Assembly: GCA_034687125.1 (NCBI GenBank)
Contig: JAQGBZ010000356.1
Location: 1 to 64,000 of the forward strand
Reading direction: 5' to 3'
Length of the DNA: 64,000 nucleotides
Source: Neelides folsomi
Taxonomy: Eukaryota > Arthropoda > Collembola > Neelipleona > Neelidae
The notes under the pieces are model-generated. The model saw only the letters and a program-made list of their open reading frames with translations, did no database searches and was not told where the DNA came from. The translations under genes were made by a program, and so were the position numbers. Below are positions 1-11,400 of this stretch, in pieces; the first letter of the stretch is position 1; each line of letters starts with the position of its first letter.

Positions 1-161
1 TAGAATATTACAAATTCGAAAAAATAAAAATTGTAATCGGCATTGATTATGACTTATTGAAGATTCCAATAGATGAAAAGATGCATTTGAAAATATCTTG
101 TAATTTTAAGTATAGAAAATGTATTTTTTGAAAGTTTAATAACAAAGTTGAAAGTTGGTAA

Positions 162-2797
162 TTACTTTTGAGGATGAGAAGCGTAAGTGCCATGAGTTCC
201 TTCGTAGTAGCCTGCAGGTAATTGCGGTTGAAGTCTCTGAACAAGTTGCCCAGTCACAACGTCTTCATAAGGATAAAACGGAGGTTGAAGCGTGAAGTAG
301 CTCTGGAGCGCCCCTTGGTTCACAATGTACTGAGGCACTGTGACCATTCCAGGAGGAATTCCAGCCATCCCTCCCTTCTTTCCTCCTGACCCTCCGGCAC
401 TAGAACTTGGTGGCAGAGTCGTCGTAGGAGTTCGAACCTTTTCACCTTCATCCCCTTCCTTCTTCGAATATCCGTAATTGCTCGAATACCTACAATTCAG
501 AAATTAATTATTAATTTGGAACAATCCAATATAAACCATACCATGAATTTGGAGAACTCATTTTCTCAAATTCGGAGAAAACTTTATTTTATCTTTTTAA
601 AATATTTTCAACCTCGATAAATTAAATCAACTCCAATCAACATAAAAGTCATGGTGATAAAATCTCATTTCAGAAAATTCTTTATTGTAATAAATTTTGA
701 AGATTAAACTTTAATTTCTAATATAAATTAAACTTAATTCAATACCAAAGTAAATGTAAATTGGACTCACGAAGCAGGTGGGATTGTAGAAGATATCGGA
801 GCTTGCGACTGCTGTTGTTGGAACGTGTGATGAGGAACGGAAGCGGCTGCTGAATAGCCACCGCCCGCATAAGACCCAGAGAGATTGGGAGGAGAATAGA
901 AGGAAGAAGAGACCGGAGGAGGATAAACAGGAGCGTTGAAACCCGGAGCTGGCTTATTTCCTCCATAAGAGACGAAAGCGGATGGTTTGACTCCTTCCAC
1001 AGGCGGAGGAGACGGAGGTTTCGTAGGGAAAGTTGCTTTGAGTTCTTTGTCTGGATCGAATGAATCCATCGAAGGTCCTCCGTAGCTATCCTTTCCAACC
1101 CCAGGAGACCCAAATGTGAGAGAAGATTCACGACCACGGAAATCTAAGCCGCCGAACTGGACGTCCAGCGTCGTCACAGACTCGTCAGGCATTTCCACAG
1201 CAGTCGAAGGGATCTGGAATTGCAGAAACTTAAAATTAAAAAAATCAAAAAATGTTCTTGTCAAAATCAAAATCTATTTATTTAACCTTTATTTAATCTA
1301 ATAGCAATTTGATTAAATTTAATTAATTAGGGTTTTACTTTAGAAGGAGGTGCTCTTGGTCTATTTTGTTTGGTCCTTTGAGGCTGCGGCGGTGGCTGAT
1401 CAGCTGCCGCAAAAGATGACTGAAGAGAAGCAAGGAGATTTGCCCCTGCAGCTGCTCCGTCCTTCTTCAGCAGCAGTGCGAGGTCAATGGGGGCTTCGAT
1501 GACGGTCGGAGCCTCCACTCCGTTCGTTGAGTCGGAGAGAGGAACGGTCGTCACAGCCGAGGCAGCAGTCGTCGGGGTGAACACTTTCGTGTCAGCCAAA
1601 CTCCCCGTGTATTCCTCATTGTCCCAGTCTTCAGCGGAGGGAAACTCGCCCCAGTTCTCTGCAAAGTGGAAACTCTCTTTAATGACCAATGTCGAATCTC
1701 AAGGCGCGACCAAACCTTTTAAATTCAATTTCTTTTACTTTTTTTACCCATTTTTAAAGTCTTATTTTCGGCAGGAGGTTCAGCCTGAGAATTCTCCCAT
1801 ACTTCGATTGTAGGTGTATACGGCGGCCCGCCGCCATCTCCGTCTCTCCCTCGGGCTCTTGGAGGGAATCCTCGACCTCGCTCTCCTCCACGACCTCGTC
1901 CGCCCCTTGATGGACCGTTGGCAGAACGAGGAGGGCCATAAGACCCTCGACCTCCGTTCATCTCGTCATTCTCTTTGTTGTCAACTCGCTTCCTGGTGTC
2001 AGGACCTCCACGTGGGCCACCTCGACCTCCGCGTCTTCCACCTCGACCGCCTCGTTCTGGACGATCTTCTCCTTCAGTTTCCTTACGATCACCACGAGGT
2101 TCACGGCGTTCGGAACGATCTCTTGGCCTATCGCCACCACCTGCCTCCTTTCCACTCCTCTGTTCCAATAAAAAACAAAAAATTATAAAATATGCAAAAT
2201 AATTTAAATGTTCAAATCAACAATAAAATAAAATACTCGACTCTTGTAATAATTCAAAGTTTTTCGTAAGAATTACTATTTTACAACTTTGAATGGTATC
2301 AAAAATGCAAATAATGATACAAGAGAGATAAAAGATTTCGTAAATTGATCAAAACGATATTAGAACCGATGAGAAAATTGGAGAATATGATTATGTTTAA
2401 AAATGATGAATAATAAAATGATGAAATCGCGAAATGCTTCAATTACATCTTTGTTTGGAGTATCTGCAGACTTTTGTGGTGGGACCTTTGTCTTTCTCTT
2501 TTTCCCGGCCTGTTCCCATTCTGACTCGAGTGATGTTGAGCCTCCGTCCGCGAGGAGCATGATGGCCTGCTCGATGTCATAGTCTCTTGAATGGAGTGCC
2601 ATGGTGGCCTCGTCCTCGCTCGTCCGAGTGATTTCCATCACTTGCCGGATCTTCTTCTGAATCTCGGGTTCCTCTGACCGATGGGAATCCATGATCCTTG
2701 CGATTTGGATTTGTTCCGCCGTGGGTTTGATCTTCACCACTTCGACCTTTCCTTTGCCTCTTCCCCCGCCTCGCCCCCGAACCGCCCCGCTGCTCAT
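162..2797 (-). CDS. UBAP2L: Lingerer / UBAP2-like UBA protein
   Basis: Five coding exons (2797-2447, 2159-1748, 1658-1339, 1213-771, 489-162) close in phase to 617 residues. Exon 1 holds a UBA domain (about residues 45-85, with the [11 protein letters not shown] and [10 protein letters not shown] stretches typical of lingerer). Exon 2 is an RGG-rich segment, a probable RNA-binding region. Exon 3 carries the family signature [18 protein letters not shown], and exon 4 the second conserved block (IPSTAVEMP...VQFGGLDF). The tail is Gly/Pro/Tyr-rich and of low complexity. Family members act in RNA granules, translation and, in flies, courtship-related neural function. The product is about half the length of fly lingerer, mainly through a shorter low-complexity tail. 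An AG just upstream of the ATG suggests a 5'UTR intron. It is divergent from bS16m about 1 kb away. Identity is firm; exact exon ends are inferred. Confidence 0.9.
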
Positions 2798-3849
2798 TCT
2801 CCTATGTACACTGCTCCTACAAACAAAGATATTAAACCATTAACCTCTGTATAACACAGTCGGCCGGACATGGCGCCAAGTGACGGCAGGGTCAGACAGT
2901 TGGGATTTTCCTCATTCTAACCACCCCCGGAGGACAAGGAACCTTCCCCAAGTGGAATTGACCCCAATGGATGGCGTTTGACCTCCGACCTCACCTGTAT
3001 TCCGATGCGGGAAGAGGTGAGTGGTGTGGGTGACTCAAGGGCAAACGTGTTTTGTTCCATCTACGGACAGAGCCTCGAGATTGCGTTGGTTCCCTCCCGG
3101 TACAACAGAAGATTCCTCCACCTTTACTTCACCCTCCCACAGTACAAAACAGAGGGAGACCCCTGAACCTCCTCACACCACCTTCACCACTCTGGCCCTC
3201 CGATTCAATGAGAAAATAGGTGGCATGTCGGAGGGATTTCCTCACTCCCGCGCATGGTTTATAATCATAACACTCTGAAATGAATTTCATATTCACCTGT
3301 TAGGAAAGTCGGACTGCAAACAATCGACCAAATCCAACGTTCTCTTTTGCAGTGACCGGATGACCTTTTAATTGTTTTGATTAATTCTGATCCACGTCCT
3401 ATTAAAATCTAAAATGAACAAAGAAGATTAATGCCAATTGGAATTAATTATAATAAAATGATAGTTGTAATCATAGCTTTAATAGCACTCAGATGCATTG
3501 GACATTATGCTTTTAAAACTTTACCAAAAAGGTTTGTGACAATGATGTTAAAAAATGTTGGATGCTAATTAGAAAATCGGTTTATTGCCATGAATTAATT
3601 TATTGGTTGATGTTAATTAAGATTTAATTACTATAGTTGGAATCGATTTGGACGTTTTCCGTACTATTGGGGAATCAGTAAAGAGGAGAGCATGTGTGAG
3701 GAAGAGAAGACTGCCACTGCACCGGTTGGTACTTTTCTCCTGCACACGGTTCCGACTGGAGGGGAATTTGGACTTGGAATCAGGAAGTAGTTTGTTTGCT
3801 GCTCACTAAATAAATAATTAAATATAGAAATAAAGTTAAAGACAATAAA
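2798..3849. promoter_or_regulatory. Shared upstream region of lingerer and bS16m
   Basis: This 1.05-kb stretch lies between two divergent starts. The part at about 2850-3260 is markedly more GC-rich than the flanking intergenic DNA, which fits promoter and 5'UTR sequence for lingerer. Short open frames on the plus strand here have no family resemblance and are best read as chance. The right part (3300-3849) is AT-rich with no clear coding. Promoter status is inferred from position and composition only. Confidence 0.4.
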
Positions 3850-4435
3850 ATGCCGCGAGGAGGATTACCCAGAATTATCGTCCCTGCAGCCGGAGGAGGT
3901 TATCTGAAAGATGGAAGGGTCAGATTAAGATTTGCATATCATGGATGCAGCAACAGACCTTTCTTCCATATTATCGTCACGAATGTAATATAATTTCTAT
4001 ATAATTTTATTATTTGATCTTATTAATTTTATCTCAATGATTGATTATTCTTGATTATAGGTGTGGAGAGCAAGAAATTGTCAACCGTTTGAACAAGTTG
4101 GAACTTACGATCCAATGCCAAATAAAGATAATCAAAGGTTTTTGAGTCTTAATCTCGAAAGAGTTCGTTATTGGCTTTCAACCGGTCGAGCAACTTTCTC
4201 ACCTCCTGTAGCTGAACTTTTAGGTTTTAAAAATTATAAGATAATTAAATGCATAAATGTGATTGTTAAAGTTAATAACTTATCCGTATTCATTTTACTA
4301 AGATTTTATTAATTTTCTAAAGGTCTTGTTGGTCTTCTACCTATCAATCCTCAAACGATCAAAGAAGCGTGGCTAGGAAGACAAAAAGCAGCAGCGAATG
4401 CAGCGAAAGAAGAAGCCGCATCTAAAGAATCCTGA
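3850..4435 (+). CDS. MRPS16: Mitochondrial ribosomal protein bS16m
   Basis: Three exons (3850-3984, 4061-4223, 4323-4435) give 136 residues, the normal family length. The N-terminus (MPRGGLPRI, then VRLRFAYHGCSNRPFFHIIV) and the middle (QVGTYDPMPNKDNQR, LNLERVRYWLSTGRATFSPPVAELLG) are typical of bS16m, a component of the mitochondrial small ribosomal subunit. The last exon ends in an Ala/Lys/Glu-rich helix. Introns are 76 and 99 bases, and the second donor is GTTTTA. An AATAAA polyadenylation signal lies at about 4494-4499. The start codon is the first ATG and gives the expected N-terminus. Confidence 0.95.
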
Positions 4436-4616
4436 TCTTCCGCTAATTATTCCTAGTCGATTTTTTATATATTGATGCTTAATTTATTGTGTAAATAAAT
4501 GAATACACGTTGATTAAAGGCGTGTAGTAACTTTGTATTTATATTTATTAATTTTTCTATCATATGAACAAAAGACTTGATTGGATGTCTTTCCGGCTGA
4601 CTACTAATTGAAATTT

Positions 4617-5296
4617 TTAATCATAAACACTCTTGAGGGCCAATTCCGGCTTGTCGTAGCCCAACTCTTCTAAGGTGGAAATTCCCAAATCATCGAGGGT
4701 TGGCTTAATTTCCTGAAATTTAAAAAAAGAATGTTTTGAACTATAATTTATTGATTTATACGTTAATATAAAATTAAAATGTTAAGTAAATGACCTTCAT
4801 GACGTATGGATAAATTTCTTTGTTAACACGGCTCCTATATTTGACTGTCTCGAGAAATCGGGTCGTAACAGAATAGTCGTTCAACCTTCTGCAAGCATGG
4901 AGTACAGAAATGATAATTTTGGGATCTGGGACAAGATCCATTGCAGCCAATTCGTTGATTCCCTAATTCAAAAACACACCTCTGTAATTTAACCCATTTA
5001 ATTTTTTTTAAATTAATCTAAAACTGTAAAATTTAAATACCTTTCTCAATTCCCATCCGTCGATGTCAGGTCGAGAGAAGTAAGCGACGTATCTAGCGTC
5101 GAACTCATCATCCGATTCTTTATGGCCAGAGGACATCATTTTTGCTCCTAAAAGATCCATATAAATTATCACGTTCAAAGGAATTTCATTTATTTCGCAA
5201 TTAAAATTAGGGTTTGGTCTTACCAGGCAAAATAGGGCGGGGGCAGATGACTCCCCTCATGAGCCCCGTAACTCTCTGGGTCGCGAGCCGAAACAT
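4617..5296 (-). CDS. COX5A: Cytochrome c oxidase subunit 5A (Va)
   Basis: Four exons (5296-5224, 5147-5041, 4962-4795, 4712-4617) give 147 residues. Exon 1 encodes a basic, Arg-rich mitochondrial presequence ([15 protein letters not shown]...). The mature part carries the family landmarks: [24 protein letters not shown], split across the text as [12 protein letters not shown] and [11 protein letters not shown], then [17 protein letters not shown] and [21 protein letters not shown]. The subunit is a peripheral matrix-side component of complex IV in the inner mitochondrial membrane. Its 3' end converges on bS16m with only about 180 bases between the two stop codons, so the two transcripts may share or overlap terminator sequence. 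Confidence 0.95.
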
Positions 5297-5593
5297 CAGG
5301 AGCAGAGGTCACGAGAATTTACCCCGAAGTCTACAAGAAATATTTTCACCCTTTGGTTTTCTTTTCTATGTGGGATCTCGAGATCACAATTCACATGATG
5401 CTCGGAGCGGGAAGGACTAAAATCATATCTCTTTCTCCTTTGTTTTCTCCATTCTCCCAACCAGCAATGCAAAATGCAATGCAATACAAATGAAATGAAT
5501 CTCACGAAAATGCCTTTTAATTTTAAATGCTCAATTATGCCTCATTATGCAATCATTGTAATTAAATTAAATGTAAATATACAAAACATTTTA

Positions 5594-6152
5594 TTAGTTA
5601 ATTAAATTGCCGTCGGCCGTCCCATTGGGTGGTCCTTGTGGTAGTTGAATCAGCGGAGCCGCTGTTGTTGTAACGTTCCCGTCTTCGGGAGTAGTCTCAT
5701 TGCCCCAGCACATTCCCAGCTTGCACTTTTTAAAAGAGATTAAAGAATCCCATTCATAATTAAGCTCAATAGTTTATTACTACTATATGTTATGTTATGT
5801 TTATAGATTTAAACTTATAGTTTATTACATCATTTATAATAAATTGAAAATGAGATAATTTATAGTAGACTTACGGCAATTGATGAGATCCCTTCTTTTA
5901 TTTCGGCTAAAAACAGTCTCCCGTTTTTATCCACTCCTTCCTATAAAGACGATCAAATTGTGTATTTTATGAGAAAAAACAGGTAAATAGGCAGTTGATG
6001 ATATTTAATAATATTGATATTACAAGAATTGAACATTTCTTTGTTCCGTTTGCGTCTTTCTCGTCCGAGGTCAATGAAAATGTTGAGGCCGGAATGAAGC
6101 AAAAATTGTAAAAGAGGATGACAAGAATGCAGATCCGAATTCGTATGTCCAT
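5594..6152 (-). CDS. Small secreted protein, unknown family
   Basis: Three exons (6152-6024, 5940-5875, 5725-5594) close in phase to 108 residues. The first about 26 residues (MDIRIRICILVILFYNFCFIPAS) form a clear signal peptide. The mature chain has few cysteines (KKC, then a tight CKLGMC loop followed by WGN) and three potential N-glycosylation sites (NGT, NET, NVT, plus NGT near the end). It ends in a Thr/Pro-rich tail. I do not recognise the family. The C-x4-C loop recalls small cyclic neuropeptides, but no processing site flanks it, so this is not assigned. An upstream TTG is not used as the start because the ATG at 6152 directly begins the hydrophobic leader. Confidence 0.65.
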
Positions 6153-6506
6153 GTTGCACAAAATGAAATATTGAACTGGACTTGAATCCTTTCCCTTATA
6201 TTCACTTTTCCAAGGACAAGGTCCCGAATTTGTTATTGTTTTCCCTACCCTTACTCTCGACCTTCACCTTTATTCAATTATGAATTCACCTGGTTATGCT
6301 TCGAACCCTTATTTACAAACACCTTATAGATATTGAATTATTATTATGCTTACATTTTGTAGTAAGCGTAAGTTGTTCTTGTCCTTATGAAATTATGCTT
6401 ATGAAGTATGACTTTGAAATAAAATGACAATTGTTTAGTTGGAATGAGCACACGTTAGTTTACTTTTTGAAAAGTGAGCTAGAAGATTTGAAAATCAGTC
6501 TGAAGT
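6153..6506. other. Intergenic, between secreted protein and Tudor gene
   Basis: AT-rich, about 350 bases. It holds the 3' flank of the Tudor gene and the promoter of the small secreted protein. No open frame or repeat of note was seen. Confidence 0.5.
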
Positions 6507-8500
6507 TTAAAGCTGCTTATTGGCACTTGGGTTCCTCAAAGCCTTGTGAACGTAAAAGTCCTTTGGGCCTGATGTGTCAACGAGGACGATGGCGAGCGAA
6601 GGTTCATTCTCCAATGGATCCTCTTCTTCTTCAAGGACAATGGCGCAAAATGGCTTGCCCTCCGTCAGGTCACGGAACAACTGGCAGGATTCGGAATTCC
6701 AAAGCGTTTTTTGACCTCCACCTACTCAAATAAATACAAATTCTTTGAAAAATTCTTTCTTCGCCTCCACTCTCCAATGAACACCCAGAATCTCCATTTA
6801 TTTAACTAACGATAAATATAATCCACAAAACATGCTCTGAATCTAAATACTTGCACGTGACAATTAACTCAATAAAGAATTAAGGACAATGCACTTTCTC
6901 AGAATCATTACAATTATCACCCATGCACCAGAATTAATAAAATTTTCACATGTTGAAGCATAGAAATCATAGAATGTATATTGAAGCATGTATTTAAACG
7001 TAGGGCAATAAATTATTAAGTTCTTACTATAAAGATGAGCCGATCTCGCTTGAACAGGAAGACTTCGAAACCCTAATCAAATTAATCGTTTAAATAAATT
7101 GAAATTAGATCTAGAAGTCTAATAAGACTAATTTAACATTAACAGGTCCTCTCTCAATTTCCGAATGTTGGTTTACATGGAGGAAGTCGGCGGATTTGGT
7201 TATGATGGACGAGAATGAAATTTCCTCTGTCAATGAGCCGAACCCATAGGGAATTCTCGTTCTTCTTCACCTTCTCCACTCGCCCTCTGCAAGAAAATTC
7301 CAATTCTTTCACACATTCCTTCCATCGAGGTCAATTAACAACAAACATTTTTCATTACAACTTGAGGATTCGCCAAGCCCTCAAGCTCCATGCTACTTAT
7401 AACACTACAATACCTCATTTGTCATTCATCATAAGCGGTCATCTAATAGCACTTCTGACTCTCAACTTTCTTCTACTTCATTTTAATATATTTATTTAAA
7501 CACCACATCATGTCATTGTTGTGAATCTTGTGAAAAGTTGAATAAATCCATAAAAAATTCCAATAAAACTTTCCTCGATCTAATGAGATAATCTAAACAA
7601 ACTTCATCCATCCACATCCAAATCCAATGCTCAATGTGTTTGAAGTGTTAATGGAATCGAGGTGATTGGGTTTGGAATGTAATTCCGCATAAAGCAAACA
7701 ATAAAAGCCTTTTATGGATATACATAACTATTAATGGGCATAGGGCATAAATAGTAAAATAGCATTTAATGGAATGCTATGAGCTTATACAGATAGAATT
7801 TGAATAAAAATAGGAATGAAAACATTCGCTTTATAATTGTGCAAATAAACTTTATAGTCAATTGAGTAATGAAAGTAATGATATCGCAATTCCCATTGAT
7901 GACTGATTGACTTATGTAATGAAACTAGACAGACTGGCCTTAATTTCCATCATAAAGTAAGAAATCAAAGATTTTAAACCAACCTGATCCATTCTGTCCC
8001 GTTTAAGACTGCATAATAGCCATTGAGCTGAATGTCATCAAAAGGTATGATGTCTTGGCTTTTTGACATGTTCGAGGCAAGTTGAGCTTCCATGTCGTGT
8101 AGGAGCTGACTCTCTCGGTAGCTCACCACCTGCAATGAAAATTCTCAAATTCCCACTCCTCTTTTTTACTCCCCGAATAATTTGCTAATTCTTCAATTAT
8201 TTTCCAATCCTTACCGTGAAGTTGTGAGGGGAGGCGGGGTTCTTCACGATTACATCTGCAAACAGACCCTTTCCGATCCTACCAGGCGGGGGCGGGTCCG
8301 TGTCACGACCTTAATCGATAAAAAGCAATCAATGTAGGTTAGACTATTACACAGTTGCACCTGTCTCGACCTTCCATCGTGATCAGACAAATATTTATTT
8401 TTTCCACAATTAATTTATTCAATATTATTCCCCATTTATTCAACTCCTCTTTAATTATTAAAAATGTAAACAAACCTTTTCCCGTGGCGGGGTCATCCAT
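6507..8500 (-). CDS. Single extended Tudor-domain protein
   Basis: Five exons (8500-8476, 8309-8215, 8129-7984, 7286-7177, 6721-6507) close in phase to 196 residues. The sequence reads as an extended Tudor domain: a N-terminal SN-like half (FADVIVKNPASPHNFTVVSY), the core barrel (GYYAVLNGTEWIRGRVEKV, WVRLIDRGN, HNQIRRLP) and a C-terminal half (CQLFRDLTEGKPFCAIVLEEEED, LAIVLVDTSGPKDFYVHKAL). The VDTSG and WIRG...RLIDRGN patterns resemble TDRD5/TDRD7/tejas-type Tudor domains, which bind dimethyl-arginine on Piwi proteins in germ granules. No LOTUS or KH domain is present in the model. The start sits in a good context (ACCATGG), but the frame remains open upstream, so extra 5' exons cannot be excluded. 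Confidence 0.75.
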
Positions 8501-9190
8501 GGTCCATGGAGAGAGTGAAGAAGTTGACAGGAGGATGGATGATGTCGATGGTGTGACCCAGAAGAGATTTCCTCCTTCCCGCCCGGCCCCCTGACAAACC
8601 CCCACGGCTGAACAACCTCCTTCTCAACCTGTCTCAATCTCCAATGCAGTCAATGCACAACCACCAACAAATCTCTCCAATAAACACTACTCATGCATTA
8701 GTTAATGTCCCATATAACAACTCACATCAATAAATTACACCCTATGATTCTATGAATGCAAGTACAATGAAATAGCCACAGCGTGAAAATTGTCTCGGAA
8801 AAGACCAAAGGTCAGTAGGATCTCTGATTGAGTGAAAATCGTAAAACCGTGAAGGGAAATGTGAATTTAATGTATGGGCTATTAAAACCATTCATTTACC
8901 TGTGCATGACTTCCATCACCCCAATTTGCCACACGAAAATAATTAAAGAACGTTTATGAACTCCCCATTATGTTAGAAAACAAGTACCTTTAAGTAGTAT
9001 CTGTAATGAATGTATTTTTTAATTAAGAAAACTTGTTTAATTATTTGCTACTTCCTATCCTGCAAAATATCCTCTCCCCAATAAGGGATATTGTTGCATG
9101 ATAATATTTGCTAATTAATGTGAAATGATTTATGTAGGATGATTTATGCATTACCCAATTGAATTTGGATAGATTGAGGAAATTAAAATT
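8501..9190. other. Intergenic, Tudor gene promoter side
   Basis: The first about 100 bases continue the open Tudor frame with no ATG and may be 5'UTR or an unseen exon. The rest is AT-rich and holds the 3' flank of the secreted propeptide gene. No other gene was recognised. Confidence 0.4.
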
Positions 9191-9870
9191 TTATTTATAT
9201 GGGAAAAGTCCTTTGAACCCGTGGAATCCTAAGAAGGTGATTTCTCCATCGAAGGGGATTCCAAAGGAAAGAAGTGGAAAGAAATATTCGATATCTCCTC
9301 CATACGATGTAAAGAAAGAGTCACCGTCTTTCACAGCATCAGGAAATGGTGGAGGAACGATGAGATCATCCAATATCTTACCTTTAATTTTAAATCATAT
9401 TTAAAAATTCTTAATCATAAGTTTAATATAAGTTAATGTATCTTACAAGGAAATTTTAATAGCTTCATTAAAGTATTGAGGATAAATCTAATTTATTATT
9501 CAAGAATATTATTCTCAAGTTCATATATTGTTAATCAATAATTAAAATGGAATGAAATAATTTCTTAATCAATAATTATAATGAAATCCAAAGGGCGGGT
9601 CTTACTTTCACTCTCAGCATCTCTCTTTTGCCTTGTGTGACAGTAGGAGGAGAGCAAATCGAACAAATCACTCACAAGACTCGTTTCCCCTCCTCTGCCG
9701 GTACTTGATGGATAAAGATATTCAAATGATATCTCTTCAGTGTCCCTCTTCCTCCGCACATGTTCAGAATCTCCATATAATGATGGAAGGAGACAAAGAG
9801 TTTCCCAGAATTCAGAACTCTCAACTAAACTTATGAATCCAATCACAACAAATACAACAACCAACTTCAT
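9191..9870 (-). CDS. Secreted propeptide with two basic cleavage sites
   Basis: Two exons (9870-9606, 9381-9191) give 151 residues. A signal peptide (MKLVVVFVVIGFISLVES) is followed by a short segment, then RRKR, a 39-residue segment, RQKR, and a C-terminal segment rich in Phe, Gly and Pro that ends GFKGLFPYK. Both tetrabasic sites match furin/prohormone-convertase motifs and are followed by Asp. Only two cysteines remain after the leader, one on each side of the RRKR site, so a disulfide could hold the pieces together after cleavage. This is the layout of a peptide-hormone precursor or processed secreted effector, but I do not recognise the family. No C-terminal amidation Gly precedes a basic site. 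The ATG chosen starts the leader; an upstream in-frame GTG is ignored. Confidence 0.65.
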
Positions 9871-10070
9871 GATGATCAAATGGTCAAACACTAAATGAAT
9901 GGAAGGAACAACTTGAAAGGTCTTTTTCTATCTGGACATTCAATGAGCTTATATTTAGAGCTAAAAAATAATGGGAAATTAATGAGGAGAAAGTATGAGT
10001 GTTTTTTTTATAAATAAAATACCAATTAACAATTTGTCAGTGAAAATAACTCATCCGTTTATTGATGGAT

Positions 10071-10811
10071 TTAGTTCCGACGGTTGTAGTTTCCTGCCGG
10101 TGTGACCTGGGTGAGTTGAAGGTTGCTCAACTTGTCAAAGTCCATCATCTTCAACATCTCCTTGGTCTGATGATCGATTTCAATGATGTCTCGCTCAAGA
10201 GCAGATTCGTCAGGAACGTAGTTATCTCTTCGCTCCCTCTCTTCTTCTTGAAGCTTAATGGAGATACCACGAACTTGGCTATTCTGAAGTCTCCTCATCA
10301 AATGAGTCACAAATCTAGAAAAATTAAATATAATAATTGATAGCGTCAAGCTCATTAGAGGAATTTTAAACTTATTCCTTTTGGGTTTTATATATCGAAT
10401 TCTTCTTATACGTTTATTGTGCTTTGCAAAAGGTCATATTGTAAGGGCCTTATAAATTTTATAAAACAATTTATTCAGTAGTAAATCAATTGAAAATTAA
10501 TATTTTCAACAATCCTTGTATCACGCATTCCGTTTTAATGTTTTGTTTTGACTAAACTTCTAGCTCTAATTAAATTATTTAAACCATGATTAATGTAACT
10601 AACCCTGCAATTTTATTTCTGAGAGGTTTCGAAGGGATGATCGCAATTTCCTCGCAGATCCTCTTGTTCGTGTGGAAGTCGAGTGTGAGCCGAGTGTAAT
10701 ATTTCTCGATGATGACTCTCGACGCCTTCTTCACGGTCTTCGTTCTCACGCGACCCTAATAAGAAATCAATGAGTTAATAAATAATTATCGGTTAATCTT
10801 CCTTTTACCAT
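10071..10811 (-). CDS. RPS17: 40S ribosomal protein S17 (eS17)
   Basis: Three exons (10811-10809, 10755-10604, 10314-10071) give 132 residues. The first coding exon is only the ATG, a common ribosomal-protein arrangement. The sequence is a near-textbook eS17: [20 protein letters not shown], then [51 protein letters not shown] and [15 protein letters not shown]. It belongs to the small cytosolic ribosomal subunit near the beak. Upstream DNA at about 10815-10960 is GC-rich and probably the promoter. Confidence 0.96.
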
Positions 10812-11400
10812 TTTCAATGGAGGCGGGTGGCGGGGGCCTTCGGGTTGTTGAACAAACTGGCGTAATTACAAAGAATTGTCGGTCTGAATGGATGCTGGCC
10901 GGCAATGTGGTTCTCTGGTTCAAGCACTGCGGAAGATGGCGCATTGTCGCAATACATTCAAAGTCTCATTTCATCCAAGCAAATGCATTTCATAAAGCTC
11001 AGAATCATAGCATAGCAAATAGCCGAATGTTAAAATTAAAATCAATGTTAATTTATAGTTTAATTGTAGGTGTTGTTAATTGCATTTATAAATAAGCATA
11101 AAAAATCTTAATTTTGGATTGAAAAATAATTAAATAATGAATAAATAGGTGCATTTTTCATGTGAATGTATGAGCAATTTACTCATTTTAACTTGATAAT
11201 TGTTGGTGATTTTGATAAATAAAGTTCATTTTTTTTTCATTTTCAAGCAAGATAAAGGGATCATGATTTATTTCTTAAAGAAGAGCCATTAGATAAAAAA
11301 TACATAAAGTTAATATGGTTCTAAACAAAAGTCATGATATTAAATAGCATACAAGATAAGATATAATATAAGTTAAATAGAAATTAATAATAAAATATTT
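10812..11400. promoter_or_regulatory. eS17 promoter and ASH1L 3' flank
   Basis: A GC-rich block just upstream of the eS17 ATG (about 10812-10960) stands out from the AT-rich surroundings and fits a housekeeping promoter/5'UTR. The remainder is AT-rich with no coding signal and carries the 3' end of the ASH1L transcript. Confidence 0.4.

Noticed and set aside
2978-3278. Two plus-strand open frames upstream of bS16m
   Set aside because: They lie in the GC-rich promoter region, have no family pattern or splice partners, and are probably chance frames.
7215-7499. 94-codon plus-strand frame
   Set aside because: Antisense to a Tudor exon and its intron; no independent support.
10817-11095. 92-codon plus-strand frame upstream of eS17
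   Set aside because: It lies over the eS17 promoter, is divergent, and shows no family features.
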